DNA of 64,000 bases from NCBI RefSeq assembly GCF_046630315.1, contig NZ_LQBD01000010.1, positions 53,323 to 117,322 on the forward strand, given 5' to 3'. This stretch comes from Brucella anthropi_A. GTDB lineage: Bacteria > Pseudomonadota > Alphaproteobacteria > Rhizobiales > Rhizobiaceae. The number at the start of each line of letters is the position of its first letter. The stretch's first letter is position 1. Positions 25,812 through 34,584 of this stretch are shown here, one piece after another. The translations under genes were made by a program, and so were the position numbers. The notes beneath the pieces were generated by a model. It did not search any database and had not been told where the DNA came from. It saw only the letters and a list, made by a program, of their open reading frames with translations.

Positions 25812-26708
25812 CCGCTCGCCTTTGATTTCTGCCAGAAGCCAATCCCGGAACGCCGACACCGCCGGAGTGCCCGAACGCGCCTTCGGCGTCACAAAATAAT
25901 AGCTGCTCGGGCTTTTGACCGTATGCGGGAAGGCGACGACAAGCTGGCCGCTTTCAATCTCGGCGCGAATGAGAAACAGCGGCATCAGCGCAACGCCAAG
26001 TCCGGCAATGCAGGCCTGCGAGACATTGGAAAACTGCTCGAAGCGCATACCCGGAGAAACCGGCGCGACCATATCGAGGCTCCTGAACCAGTGATCCCAT
26101 GCACCGGGACGCGAGGCCATGTTGAACAAAGGAAGCGGCAGGAGATCGGCGGGCGCCTGAACCGGGTTTCGCTGGAGAAAAGCCGGGCTGCACACCGGCG
26201 CCACCGTTTCATCCATCAGGAAGACGCTGTCGGCATTGGGCCAGTCGGGCTGTCCGATATGGATCGCCGCGTCCAGCCCTTCGCGATCGAAATCGAACTG
26301 GCCGATGCGCGTCGCAAAATTGAGGATGATGTCCGGGTATTTCGTCACGAAACGCGGTATGCGCGGTATCAGCCAGCGCGTCCCGAATGTCGGCAGGAAA
26401 GCGAGATTGAGCGTCGTGCCGCGCATCTGCGACATGACTTGCAGCGAAGCCCCCCGGATCGACGCCAGCGCCGGGCCCACCGCCTTCAGATAGGCGCGCC
26501 CGGCATCGGACAGAACCACATGGCGGCTGGTGCGGTCGAACAATGCTGTCCCGAGCTGCTCTTCAAGCGCTGCGATCTGTCGGCTCACCGCGCCTTGCGT
26601 CAGCGACAGTTCCTCGGCCGCAGCCGAAAAGCTTTCATGCCGCGCAACCGCATCGAAGGCGGCAAGCGCACTGGTGGAGGGAAGCAGGCGGCGTGAAATC
26701 GAGGTCAT
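25800..26708 (-). CDS. LysR-family regulator (GcvA-like), probably of gcdH
   Basis: A 302-residue LysR protein with an N-terminal helix-turn-helix (SFSAAAEELSLTQGAVSRQIAALEEQLG) and a C-terminal effector domain with LNLAFLPTFGTRWLIPR. It is divergent from glutaryl-CoA dehydrogenase, the usual place of a LysR activator that senses glutarate, glutaryl-CoA or a related compound. The intergenic space of about 100 bases should carry both promoters. Confidence 0.88.
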   Translation of the reverse strand: MTSISRRLLPSTSALAAFDAVARHESFSAAAEELSLTQGAVSRQIAALEEQLGTALFDRTSRHVVLSDAGRAYLKAVGPALASIRGASLQVMSQMRGTTLNLAFLPTFGTRWLIPRIPRFVTKYPDIILNFATRIGQFDFDREGLDAAIHIGQPDWPNADSVFLMDETVAPVCSPAFLQRNPVQAPADLLPLPLFNMASRPGAWDHWFRSLDMVAPVSPGMRFEQFSNVSQACIAGLGVALMPLFLIRAEIESGQLVVAFPHTVKSPSSYYFVTPKARSGTPAVSAFRDWLLAEIKGERSGD

Positions 26709-26810
26709 GATCCATTACTAAATGGAATAGATCGATGAGTAAACGTCGATTGCACCGAACCGCTGCACGGTTCATATTCCGTGCAAATTTTCATTGAGGA
26801 GAATACACTG

Positions 26811-27995
26811 ATGTCACGTGCGGCTTTTAGCTGGGAAGACCCGTTTCTGCTGGATGACCAGCTGACCGAAGACGAGCGCATGATCCGCGACTCGGCCAGG
26901 GCTTTTGCGACGGATGTTCTGGCGCCCCGCGTTGAAAAGGCCTATCTGGACGAGACGACCGATCCGGAACTCTTCCGCCTGATGGGGCAGTCCGGTCTTC
27001 TGGGCGTGACGCTTCCGGAAGAATATGGCGCGGCCAATGCGGGCTATGTTTCCTACGGGCTGGTGGCGCGTGAGGTGGAGCGCGTCGATTCCGGTTATCG
27101 TTCGATGATGAGCGTGCAATCCTCGCTCGTAATGTATCCGATCTATGCCTATGGCTCGGACGAACAGCGCAAGAAATATCTTCCGGGTCTCGTCTCGGGC
27201 GAACTGATCGGCTGCTTCGGCCTGACAGAGCCCGATGCGGGCTCCGATCCGGCAGGCATGAAGACCCGCGCCGAAAAGATCGACGGCGGCTATCGCCTCA
27301 GCGGCTCGAAGATGTGGATTTCGAATGCGCCGATCGCCGATGTGTTCGTCGTCTGGGCGAAGTCTGCCGCGCACGACAATGCCATTCGCGGCTTCATCCT
27401 CGAAAAGGGCATGAAGGGCCTTTCCGCACCGAAGATCGGCGGCAAGCTTTCGCTGCGCGCCTCGATCACGGGCGAAATCGTCATGGATGGCGTCGAGGTT
27501 TCGGAAGATGCGCTGCTGCCCAATGTCTCCGGCCTCAAGGGCCCGTTCGGCTGCCTCAATCGCGCCCGTTACGGCATTTCCTGGGGCGTGCTGGGTGCGG
27601 CGGAAGATTGCTGGTTCCGCGCCCGCCAGTACGGTCTTGACCGCAAGCAGTTCGATAAGCCACTGGCCGGCACGCAGCTTTACCAGAAGAAGCTTGCCGA
27701 CATGCAGACCGAAATCGCTCTCGGCCTTCAGGCTTCGTTGCGCGTCGGCCGTCTGTTCGATGAAGGCAAGATGGCGCCGGAAATGATTTCCATCGTCAAG
27801 CGCAACAATTGCGGCAAGGCGCTCGATATTGCGCGCCAGGCACGCGATATGCATGGCGGCAACGGTATCCAGATCGAATACCACGTCATGCGCCACGCGC
27901 AGAATCTGGAAACGGTGAACACCTATGAGGGCACGCATGACGTTCATGCGCTGATCCTGGGCCGCGCCCAGACGGGTATTCAGGCTTTCTTCTGA
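26811..27995 (+). CDS. gcdH: GcdH, glutaryl-CoA dehydrogenase
   Basis: A 394-residue acyl-CoA dehydrogenase that oxidises and decarboxylates glutaryl-CoA to crotonyl-CoA, using FAD. The general base Glu373 lies in TYEGTHDVHALILGR, and the GLTEPDAGSDP and MWISNAP flavin-site motifs are present. The ATG at 26811 has GAGGAG upstream, so it is chosen over an ATG ten codons earlier. With the CoA-transferase behind it, it forms a glutarate/lysine degradation pair. A terminator follows. Confidence 0.94.
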   Translation: MSRAAFSWEDPFLLDDQLTEDERMIRDSARAFATDVLAPRVEKAYLDETTDPELFRLMGQSGLLGVTLPEEYGAANAGYVSYGLVAREVERVDSGYRSMMSVQSSLVMYPIYAYGSDEQRKKYLPGLVSGELIGCFGLTEPDAGSDPAGMKTRAEKIDGGYRLSGSKMWISNAPIADVFVVWAKSAAHDNAIRGFILEKGMKGLSAPKIGGKLSLRASITGEIVMDGVEVSEDALLPNVSGLKGPFGCLNRARYGISWGVLGAAEDCWFRARQYGLDRKQFDKPLAGTQLYQKKLADMQTEIALGLQASLRVGRLFDEGKMAPEMISIVKRNNCGKALDIARQARDMHGGNGIQIEYHVMRHAQNLETVNTYEGTHDVHALILGRAQTGIQAFF

Positions 27996-28021
27996 TCGCT
28001 GGTCGCCCAAGCCTCCCAAGC

Positions 28022-28060
28022 GGGCCCGTTCGCAGTTTGCGGGCGGGCCCTTCTATTTTT
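28022..28060 (+). terminator. terminator between gcdH and the CoA-transferase
   Basis: A 12-base stem (28022-28033 with 28039-28050, two G-T pairs) has loop AGTTT and a T-rich tail TTCTATTTTT. It reduces but may not abolish read-through to the next gene, which starts at 28077. Confidence 0.85.
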
Positions 28061-28076
28061 GTACGGGATTGAAAAA

Positions 28077-29222
28077 ATGCAGAACACGCCGCTTGATGGT
28101 CTCAAGGTGGTAGAACTGGCGCGCATTCTTGCCGGGCCATGGGTCGGGCAGACGCTTTCGGACCTCGGCGCCGACGTCATCAAGGTGGAAAGCCCCGAAG
28201 GCGACGATACGCGCAAATGGGGCCCGCCATTCATCGATGTGGAGGGCGAGCAGTCGGCCGCCTATTTCCACGCCTGCAATCGCGGCAAACGCTCGATTAC
28301 GGCGGATTTCCGCACCGAGGAGGGCAGGGAACTGGTGCGCCGGCTGGTAGCTGACGCCGATGTCGTCATCGAAAACTTCAAGCTGGGCGGCCTCGACAAA
28401 TATGGCCTCGACTATGAGAGCCTGAAGGCCATCAATCCGCGCCTGATCTATTGCTCGATCACCGGTTTCGGCCATACCGGCCCTTATGCGGAGCGCGCGG
28501 GCTATGATTTCATGATCCAGGGCATGGGCGGCATCATGGATCTCACCGGCGAGCCTGACGGTGAGCCGCAGAAGACCGGCGTGGCCTTTGCCGACATTTT
28601 CACCGGGCTTTACAGCGTGATCGCGATCCAGTCCGCACTCATCATGCGCGCGCGCACCGGCATCGGCCAGCATATCGACATGGCGCTGTTCGACTGCATG
28701 TCGGCGGTCCTTGCCAATCAGGCCATGAATTTTCTGGCGTCAGGCATATCGCCCAAGCGCATGGGCAATGCGCATCCGAACATCGCGCCCTATCAGACGC
28801 TGCCTGTTTCCGACGGCTATTTCATCATCGCCTGCGGCAATGACGGACAATTCGGCAAACTGACGTCCCTGCTGGGGATTGGCGACATCGCCGCCGACGA
28901 GCGTTTCGCCAGCAATTCGGCGCGTGTGGCCAACCGGGCCGCGCTGACGGCACTTCTGGAAGAAAAGACACGTGCCTGGAAACGCGACGATCTTCTGGCC
29001 GAACTTGCTAGAATCGGCGTACCCGCCGGTCCGATCAACACGGTCGCCGATGTGTTCGCAGACCCGCAATTTGCGGCGAGGGCGATGAAGATCGACCCGC
29101 AGGGGGTTCCCGGCCTGCGGACGCCTATCCGCTTCTCCGATGCCCAATTGAAGCTCGACAAGCGTTCGCCGAAGCTCGGAGAGCACAGCGACGCGATCCT
29201 GTCGGAAATCGGCAAAAGCTGA
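28077..29222 (+). CDS. CaiB/BaiF family (class III) CoA-transferase, probably for glutarate
   Basis: A 381-residue class III CoA-transferase. The expected catalytic Asp is residue 173 in VAFADIFTGLYS. The N-terminus PLDGLKVVELARILAGPW is typical. Family members next to gcdH are related to human SUGCT, which activates glutarate with succinyl-CoA, so the same reaction is inferred here. The ATG at 28077 is preferred over an in-frame TTG at 28059. The gene lies just behind the gcdH terminator and has its own terminator. Confidence 0.88.
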   Translation: MQNTPLDGLKVVELARILAGPWVGQTLSDLGADVIKVESPEGDDTRKWGPPFIDVEGEQSAAYFHACNRGKRSITADFRTEEGRELVRRLVADADVVIENFKLGGLDKYGLDYESLKAINPRLIYCSITGFGHTGPYAERAGYDFMIQGMGGIMDLTGEPDGEPQKTGVAFADIFTGLYSVIAIQSALIMRARTGIGQHIDMALFDCMSAVLANQAMNFLASGISPKRMGNAHPNIAPYQTLPVSDGYFIIACGNDGQFGKLTSLLGIGDIAADERFASNSARVANRAALTALLEEKTRAWKRDDLLAELARIGVPAGPINTVADVFADPQFAARAMKIDPQGVPGLRTPIRFSDAQLKLDKRSPKLGEHSDAILSEIGKS

Positions 29223-29246
29223 TTGAACGGACAGTCATTCTATCGA

Positions 29247-29273
29247 CGCGCTCTTCATCGAAGGGCGCGTTTT
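29247..29273 (+). terminator. terminator of the CoA-transferase gene
   Basis: The stem CGCGCTCTTC (29247-29256) with GAAGGGCGCG (29260-29269, one G-T pair) closes on ATC and is followed by TTTTGTTTG. Confidence 0.85.
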
Positions 29274-29368
29274 GTTTGTCTTGCCTTGATAAGAAGTGAA
29301 TGTCTCTAATCAAGAAACAGCTTCAACCCCTTGCGGGGAAAGCATTTTAAATTGTTCTTGAGAGAAGA

Positions 29369-29453
29369 TGGTGCGGTCGAGAAGACTCGAACTTCCACGG
29401 GTTGCCCCACAGCGACCTCAACGCTGCGCGTCTACCAATTCCGCCACGACCGC
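29369..29453 (-). tRNA. tRNA-Leu (anticodon GAG)
   Basis: An 85-base class II tRNA. The acceptor stem GCGGTCG pairs with CGACCGC, and A-CCA is encoded at the 3' end (29369-29371 on the plus strand reads TGG). The anticodon stem CAGCG/CGCTG carries the loop TTGAGGT, so the anticodon is GAG, reading CUC and CUU leucine codons. A short variable arm and the TTCGAGT T-loop are present. Confidence 0.95.
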
Positions 29454-29759
29454 CCGTGGTAGGAGCCGAACTCCGTCGGCGAGTGGGCATTTAGCAAATC
29501 ACTTTGGGGTGCACAAGCCCCATCTGCATCTTCCGGCAATCTTTTTGGAAAAGAATGTGAAAAAGCGGAGGCCGGAGCGCCATGGATGCTGTCAAAACCC
29601 CGATTTTCCGGGCTTTTTCAAAGACTTCCATAAATCAAAAAATTCTTAGAGAAACGTCATCAAGTAGGAGCATGACGGCAGCCAAGACGGCTGCGGCGGA
29701 TAATGAAGCGCGAATCCGGCGAATCCATCGCGCCCGGATTCGTCTCGACCATCAAAATA
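29454..29759. other. gene-free stretch between tRNA-Leu and the patatin-like gene
   Basis: No gene is seen. It should carry the promoter of the leftward tRNA-Leu gene on its left side. A 9-base hairpin (29711-29719 with 29734-29742, arms CGAATCCGG/CCGGATTCG) lies just downstream of the patatin-like stop codon, without a T run. Confidence 0.4.
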
Positions 29760-30716
29760 TCAGCCCGCAATGCCCTGAAGGCGCCGGATATCCTCAAGGC
29801 GCTTCAAGGTTTCCGTATAACCGGCATCGATTGCCTCGGATGCACGATGGAAATCAGCAAGCCCGATCTGCCCCACAATCGGCATCAGCGTGACATCCGG
29901 CGGATCGCCTGCCATGCGGGCCCGTGAAATGCGGTCCTGAATGATGTTGAAGGCTTCCATCATCACGCCCGTAATGCCAAGGCGCGCTTCCTTCTCGCCG
30001 TGAATGGCCTCAGAGAGGCTGTCCTGGCGCGTTTGCGCATGTTTGATGACCGCAGCGCGGCCATATTGGTCGTAGTGCAGATTGACGGCCAGAACCAGGC
30101 GCTGCTCATAGGCGCGGCACACGGATACAGGCACCGGATTGACCAGTGCGCCATCCACCAGAACACGCTCCTGCCAGCGCACCGGCTCGAAAACGCCGGG
30201 CAGGGCATAGGAGGCGCGCATGGCTTCCACCAGAGGCCCGGAGGACAGCCAGATTTCGTGACCGGTGCGCAATTCCGTGCAGATGGCGACGAAGGGGCGG
30301 TCCAGCTCCTCGATGCGCAGGCCGTCGAGATGCTCGCGCAGACGGCCATCGAGCTTCATGCCGCCGAACAGCCCGCTGCCGCGAAACGTGATGTCGAGAA
30401 GATTGAACATGCGCCGCCTTGTGAGGCTGCGGGCGAATTCTTCCAGTTCATCGAGCTTTCCGGCCAGATAGCAGCCGCCCACGAGCGCGCCGATCGAAGT
30501 TCCGGCAATCATCTCTATATCGATATTGGCTTCGTCCAGCGCCCGCAAAACGCCGATATGCGCCCAGCCGCGCGCGGCCCCGCCGCCCAGCGCCAAGGCT
30601 ATCCGGCGCGGCTCGCGCTTGATTTCAGGCGTTTCAGCGATTTCATCCGTCGGCGGTGCAAGGTCGTTATTCGCAGCCTTCCGCCGCTGCACCCATGCAA
30701 GCATCACGATGGACAC
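29760..30716 (-). CDS. patatin-like phospholipase (RssA-like)
   Basis: A 318-residue patatin-fold serine hydrolase. The oxyanion motif GGGAARG is at 44-50, the nucleophile motif GTSIG at 72-76 (Ser74), and the catalytic Asp188 lies in the DGA motif. It probably hydrolyses membrane lipid esters; the natural substrate is unknown. No signal peptide is visible. A second ATG four codons in (30704) is an alternative start. A REP-like repeat lies directly upstream. Confidence 0.88.
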   Translation of the reverse strand: MSIVMLAWVQRRKAANNDLAPPTDEIAETPEIKREPRRIALALGGGAARGWAHIGVLRALDEANIDIEMIAGTSIGALVGGCYLAGKLDELEEFARSLTRRRMFNLLDITFRGSGLFGGMKLDGRLREHLDGLRIEELDRPFVAICTELRTGHEIWLSSGPLVEAMRASYALPGVFEPVRWQERVLVDGALVNPVPVSVCRAYEQRLVLAVNLHYDQYGRAAVIKHAQTRQDSLSEAIHGEKEARLGITGVMMEAFNIIQDRISRARMAGDPPDVTLMPIVGQIGLADFHRASEAIDAGYTETLKRLEDIRRLQGIAG

Positions 30717-30734
30717 CTCTTCGTCTCGACTTGG

Positions 30735-30835
30735 AGCATTTCCCGCAAAAGGCAGAAGCGGCTTGCGTCAGGAAATGCGCAGATCAATCAGCTAAAGCGA
30801 TTCCGACAGTTCCGTATCATGAGAACCGCTTCAGA
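30735..30835. repeat. REP-like composite repeat
   Basis: Arms GCATTTCC (30736-30743) and GGAAATGC (30771-30778) enclose a core with CAAAAGGCAGAAGCGG. A second imperfect stem (CTAAAGCG and CGCTTCAG, about 30792-30833) follows. It has the same two-part layout as the repeat at 19635. Confidence 0.6.
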
Positions 30836-30920
30836 TTAGCGAAACATAGTATCCAAAGAATAAATGTCGCGAATTGATGGCGCGACTCCTATTCGCGCCA
30901 TCACATCCTTTTGACCGGGG

Positions 30921-31346
30921 TTAATGCTCGTGATCGCAGGCTGTTTCCATCGTCAGCGATATTTTTCCGTCGGCTGACAACACCTGCCGATAAAAGCAGG
31001 AACGGCGGCCCGTATGGCAGGTTGGCCCGTCGCCCGCGACGCGCACTTTGAGCCAGAGCGCATCCTGGTCGCAATCCGTGCGCAATTCGACCACGCTTTG
31101 CAGGTTGCCTGACGTTTCGCCCTTTTTCCAGAGCGTGGACCGCGAGCGCGACCAGTAATGCGCGATCCCCGTTTCGAGGGTGAGCCGCAGCGCTTCCTCG
31201 TTCATATGGGCGACCATCAGCAATTCGCCGTCGCGCGCGTCGGTCACGACCGCGGTGATGAGACCGGATGCATCGAAGCGCGGCATGAATGCCGCGCCTT
31301 CTTCAATCGCCTTCTTGTCCGAAGGCTGGGCGGGAAAGAAGCTCAT
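30921..31346 (-). CDS. hisI: HisI, phosphoribosyl-AMP cyclohydrolase
   Basis: A 141-residue zinc enzyme that opens the adenine ring of PR-AMP, the third step of histidine synthesis. The metal-binding CHTGRRSC motif and the HYWSRSRSTLWKKGETSGN stretch are diagnostic. It is a stand-alone cyclohydrolase without the HisE pyrophosphatase part. It lies 19 bases downstream of folE on the same strand, so both are probably one transcript. Confidence 0.95.
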   Translation of the reverse strand: MSFFPAQPSDKKAIEEGAAFMPRFDASGLITAVVTDARDGELLMVAHMNEEALRLTLETGIAHYWSRSRSTLWKKGETSGNLQSVVELRTDCDQDALWLKVRVAGDGPTCHTGRRSCFYRQVLSADGKISLTMETACDHEH

Positions 31347-31365
31347 TGTCCTGATCGCCTGCCGC

Positions 31366-32007
31366 TTATCGGCGGGTCAGGGTCATGAAACGCACCTGCT
31401 CCTCCGCATTCACCTGCATTTCGCCGGTAAATGTGGTGGTGATGGTCGTCGAACCCTGCTTGCGGATGCCGCGCATGGCCATGCACATATGTTCCGCCTC
31501 GATCATGACGGCAACGCCGCGCGGCTTCAAAATACGCTGAATGCTGTCGGCGATTTGTGCGGTGATGCTTTCCTGCGTCTGCAGGCGGCGCGCAAAAATA
31601 TCTACCACGCGCGCAATCTTGGAAAGACCGACCACCTTATGGTCCGGCAGATAGGCCACATGCGCCTTGCCGATGATCGGCACCATATGGTGCTCGCAAT
31701 GCGAATGGAACGAAATATCCTTCACGAGGACGAGATCGTTATAGCCGCCGACTTCCTCGAACACCGTGCCGAGGACATCTTCCGGGCTTTCCGCATAGCC
31801 TGCGAACAATTCCTTATAGGCCTTGGCGACGCGCTTCGGCGTTTCCAGAAGGCCTTCACGCTCCGGGTCGTCTCCGGCCCAGAGCAAAAGCGTGCGCACG
31901 GCCGCTTCCGCATCGGCCTGCGTCGGCTTGCCATGCAAAAGGGCTATGTCTGCCTGCGTGTTCGGCAGGCTGGATTCGTCATCTTCTTTGAGGATGCGAG
32001 CGTCCAT
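31366..32007 (-). CDS. folE: FolE, GTP cyclohydrolase I
   Basis: A 213-residue enzyme that converts GTP to dihydroneopterin triphosphate for folate synthesis. The zinc motif SHCEHHMVPIIGKAHVAYLP and the late QTQESITAQIADSI and EAEHMCMAMRG segments are complete, with the late Cys ligand. It belongs to the classical zinc-dependent type IA. It is divergent from the NifU-like gene and upstream of hisI. Confidence 0.95.
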   Translation of the reverse strand: MDARILKEDDESSLPNTQADIALLHGKPTQADAEAAVRTLLLWAGDDPEREGLLETPKRVAKAYKELFAGYAESPEDVLGTVFEEVGGYNDLVLVKDISFHSHCEHHMVPIIGKAHVAYLPDHKVVGLSKIARVVDIFARRLQTQESITAQIADSIQRILKPRGVAVMIEAEHMCMAMRGIRKQGSTTITTTFTGEMQVNAEEQVRFMTLTRR

Positions 32008-32267
32008 CAGTATTCTCCAGTAGTCTCCTTCAGGGAGGAGACGAGTTAAACGGACAATACAACGATACGCTTTGCGAGCGGGCGATGTATTGATCCGGCG
32101 CTTTGGATCACCGGACAGGTTTTCGTGCGACTGCCCCCGGATCTGTGCTCATCTTACCTATGGCGCAGACGCTACCTGCCTATTATATAGACAATAAATT
32201 GCAACTTCAAACCGCAGCCGGGCGACAAATTTATGTTTTTCTCCGGCAGAGCGGAAGGTTCGCCGCC

Positions 32268-32708
32268 ATGATCGATGATATTTATAACAAACGCATCCTG
32301 GAATTCGCCGGAAACATGGAACGCATCGGGCGCCTTCCCGAGCCCGACGCAGTTGCCAAGGTGCATTCCAAACTGTGCGGATCGACCGTTACGGTCTATC
32401 TGAAAATGACCGATGGCGTGGTGACGGACTTCGCGCATGAGGTAAAAGCCTGCGCGCTCGGTCAGGCATCGTCCTCCGTGATGGCGCGCAATATCATCGG
32501 CGCTTCCGCGGAGGAACTGAAAGCCGTGCGCGACGAAATGTACAGGATGCTGAAGGAAGATGGCCCGGCCCCCGAGGGACGTTTCGCCGACTTGCAATAT
32601 TTCACCCCTGTTCGCGAATACAAAGCCCGCCATGCTTCCACGTTGCTGACCTTCGATGCGGTTGTCGATTGCATCCGCCAGATCGAGGAAAAGGCCAAAG
32701 CCGCCTGA
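32268..32708 (+). CDS. NifU/SufU-like iron-sulfur scaffold family protein, divergent ligands
   Basis: A 146-residue protein of the IscU/SufU/NifU-N fold. The first two cluster cysteines correspond to Cys37 (KLCGSTVTVYLKM) and Cys62 (KACALGQASSS). The Asp normally after the first Cys is missing, and the third cysteine position is His122 in KARHASTLLTFDAVVD. Cluster building may therefore differ from classical SufU, or the role may be different. The ATG at 32268 is preferred, with GGAAGG upstream, over longer frames. Its stop overlaps the yidD start. Confidence 0.8.
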   Translation: MIDDIYNKRILEFAGNMERIGRLPEPDAVAKVHSKLCGSTVTVYLKMTDGVVTDFAHEVKACALGQASSSVMARNIIGASAEELKAVRDEMYRMLKEDGPAPEGRFADLQYFTPVREYKARHASTLLTFDAVVDCIRQIEEKAKAA

Positions 32709-33079
32709 TGTGTGTCTGCGGCAAGGATCACACGGGCGAGGGCGGACGAAAGCGCTATAGCCGGAATTTCACCGATCCCTGGCGCAAGACGCCGGGCAGG
32801 CTGATCGGCACGTCGTTCGTGCGGCTCTATCAGGTCACGCTGTCATCGCTGATCGGCAATTCCTGCCGCCATCTGCCGACCTGCTCCGAATATACCTACG
32901 AAGCCATTGCCCGCCACGGCCTGTGGAGCGGCGGGTGGATGGGGCTTTTTCGCGTCATGCGTTGCGGACCGTTCGGTACCCATGGTTTTGATCCGGTGCC
33001 CCGGACGCTTGCTGGCGATCAGAAATGGTATCTGCCCTGGCGATACTGGCGCTGCTCGTCGCCCAGCCGTGAATTCTGA
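32708..33079 (+). CDS. yidD: YidD, membrane protein insertion efficiency factor
   Basis: A 123-residue YidD homologue. The conserved core RLYQVTLSSLIGNSCRHLPTCSEYTYEAIARHG with three cysteines is clear, and an extra basic N-terminus of about 35 residues precedes it. YidD helps YidC-dependent membrane protein insertion. It overlaps the NifU-like stop (TGATG), so the two are coupled. It is not next to rnpA/yidC as in many bacteria. Confidence 0.9.
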   Translation: MCVCGKDHTGEGGRKRYSRNFTDPWRKTPGRLIGTSFVRLYQVTLSSLIGNSCRHLPTCSEYTYEAIARHGLWSGGWMGLFRVMRCGPFGTHGFDPVPRTLAGDQKWYLPWRYWRCSSPSREF

Positions 33080-33104
33080 CAGTTTTTTGTTAGCTGATTA
33101 TAAT
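33076..33104 (+). promoter_or_regulatory. probable sigma-70 promoter of dacF
   Basis: A -35 CTGACA (33076-33081) and a perfect -10 TATAAT (33099-33104) are separated by 17 bases. The -35 overlaps the yidD stop codon. It would give a leader of about 110 bases before dacF. Confidence 0.65.
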
Positions 33105-33219
33105 TCATTAAGGATATCAACGTTTCATTGAGAATTGGAATTTAAGGCAGTGCTGTGGTCTTTTTCGGGCCGCAATTTGCCTGCATGTCCCCCCGGCGTC
33201 CTTATTCCTGTGAGCTGTT

Positions 33220-34434
33220 ATGCTGAATTCACCGTCCCGCCTTTCACGTCTCATTGCATCCCTGGCACTCGGTGCGAGCGTGCTTTGTACGTCCGCGGCG
33301 ATGGCGAATACGTCCTGGGTCGTCTTCGATGCCGATAGCGGGCGAATCCTCGGCCAGGACGATGCCAATGTGCAGCGCGCGCCCGCATCTCTGGCCAAGA
33401 TGATGACGCTTTACCTGACCTTTGAAGGCCTCAAGACCGGCACGCTGCACTGGGACGACGCCATGCCTGTGTCGAAAAATGCGGCTGCGAAGGTTCGCAT
33501 GAAGCTCTGGCTGAAGCCCGGCGAGACGATCACCGTGCGCGATGCGGTCAATGCCATGATCATCGTGTCGGCCAACGATGCCGCAACGGTGATGGGCGAA
33601 TATATCGCGGGATCGGAAGCGGCTTTTGGCCGGCTGATGACGCAGCGCGCGCGCCAGATCGGCATGAAGAGCACATTCTTCGTCAATCCCTCGGGCCTGA
33701 CCGCAAAGGCGACCCAGCTCACGACGGCGCGCGACATGGCCGTGCTGGGCATGGCGCTGCGCCGCGATTTCCCCGATCGGTATGCGCTGTTTTCGCAGCG
33801 TTCCTTCACTTTTCGCGACCGTGTTCGCAATGGCCACAACAATCTGATGTATCGCTATCAGGGCGTTGACGGCATCAAGACCGGCTATACGGATGTGTCC
33901 GGCTATAACCTCGTTTCATCGGCCGTCATCAACAACCGGCATCTTGTCGGCGTCGTTCTGGGGGCCGGATCGGCGCGGCAGCGCGACGACCAGATGGCGA
34001 AACTGCTGACACGCTTTGGCACCGAAGGCGCCGATGCCGGGGGGCAGCTGGTTGCCATGGCCAAGCCGCAGCCGGTGGCAAAAAAACTTGCAGCCGCACA
34101 GCCGAAGGCTGATGCCGTTGCCGATCTGATCGATGATTCCCGCATCGAGCAGGGCGATGGCGGCTTCCTGATTGCTTCGGCCGCGACAGCATCGGCCTGG
34201 ACGATCCAGCTTGGCGCGCCGCCGACGCTTGCCGGTGCGCGGGAATTGCAGGCCAGATACCGCCCCGCGGTCGACAAGGTTGCGCCCGGCCTGAAGGCTG
34301 AAATTTCGCCTGCCGAAAAACGCCGCAAGGTTTATCGCGTCCGGTTTGCCGGTTTCAGGGATTCGGCTTCCGCCGAAAAGGCATGTGCGCAACTGAAGCA
34401 GCAGAAGATCGCCTGCCTTCCGATCCGCAACTGA
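33220..34434 (+). CDS. dacF: D-alanyl-D-alanine carboxypeptidase with SPOR domain
   Basis: A 404-residue low-molecular-weight penicillin-binding protein that trims the terminal D-Ala from peptidoglycan stem peptides. A signal peptide is cleaved near residue 29. The active-site motifs are SLAK (57-60), SAN (116-118) and KTG (219-221). The C-terminal 75 residues look like a SPOR domain, which binds denuded glycan strands and often directs proteins to the division site. The linker is Ala/Lys/Pro-rich. Confidence 0.93.
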   Translation: MLNSPSRLSRLIASLALGASVLCTSAAMANTSWVVFDADSGRILGQDDANVQRAPASLAKMMTLYLTFEGLKTGTLHWDDAMPVSKNAAAKVRMKLWLKPGETITVRDAVNAMIIVSANDAATVMGEYIAGSEAAFGRLMTQRARQIGMKSTFFVNPSGLTAKATQLTTARDMAVLGMALRRDFPDRYALFSQRSFTFRDRVRNGHNNLMYRYQGVDGIKTGYTDVSGYNLVSSAVINNRHLVGVVLGAGSARQRDDQMAKLLTRFGTEGADAGGQLVAMAKPQPVAKKLAAAQPKADAVADLIDDSRIEQGDGGFLIASAATASAWTIQLGAPPTLAGARELQARYRPAVDKVAPGLKAEISPAEKRRKVYRVRFAGFRDSASAEKACAQLKQQKIACLPIRN

Positions 34435-34584
34435 TTTTTTGCCTTGTCCGTCAAAGGGCGCGGCCTGGCGCTGTCAGTCTATCGCGCTTTACTGGCTGGA
34501 CAAAAGGGATTAGAAGCCACAACTCAGTTTCATACGCATGAACCCACCCGCAATCGTTGGCGGGACTGGATAAGGATGATCACA

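Noticed and set aside
34444..34584. N-terminal extension of threonyl-tRNA synthetase
   Set aside because: The frame is open but lacks a ribosome site and any similarity to the TGS domain; the ATG at 34585 has AAGGAT upstream.
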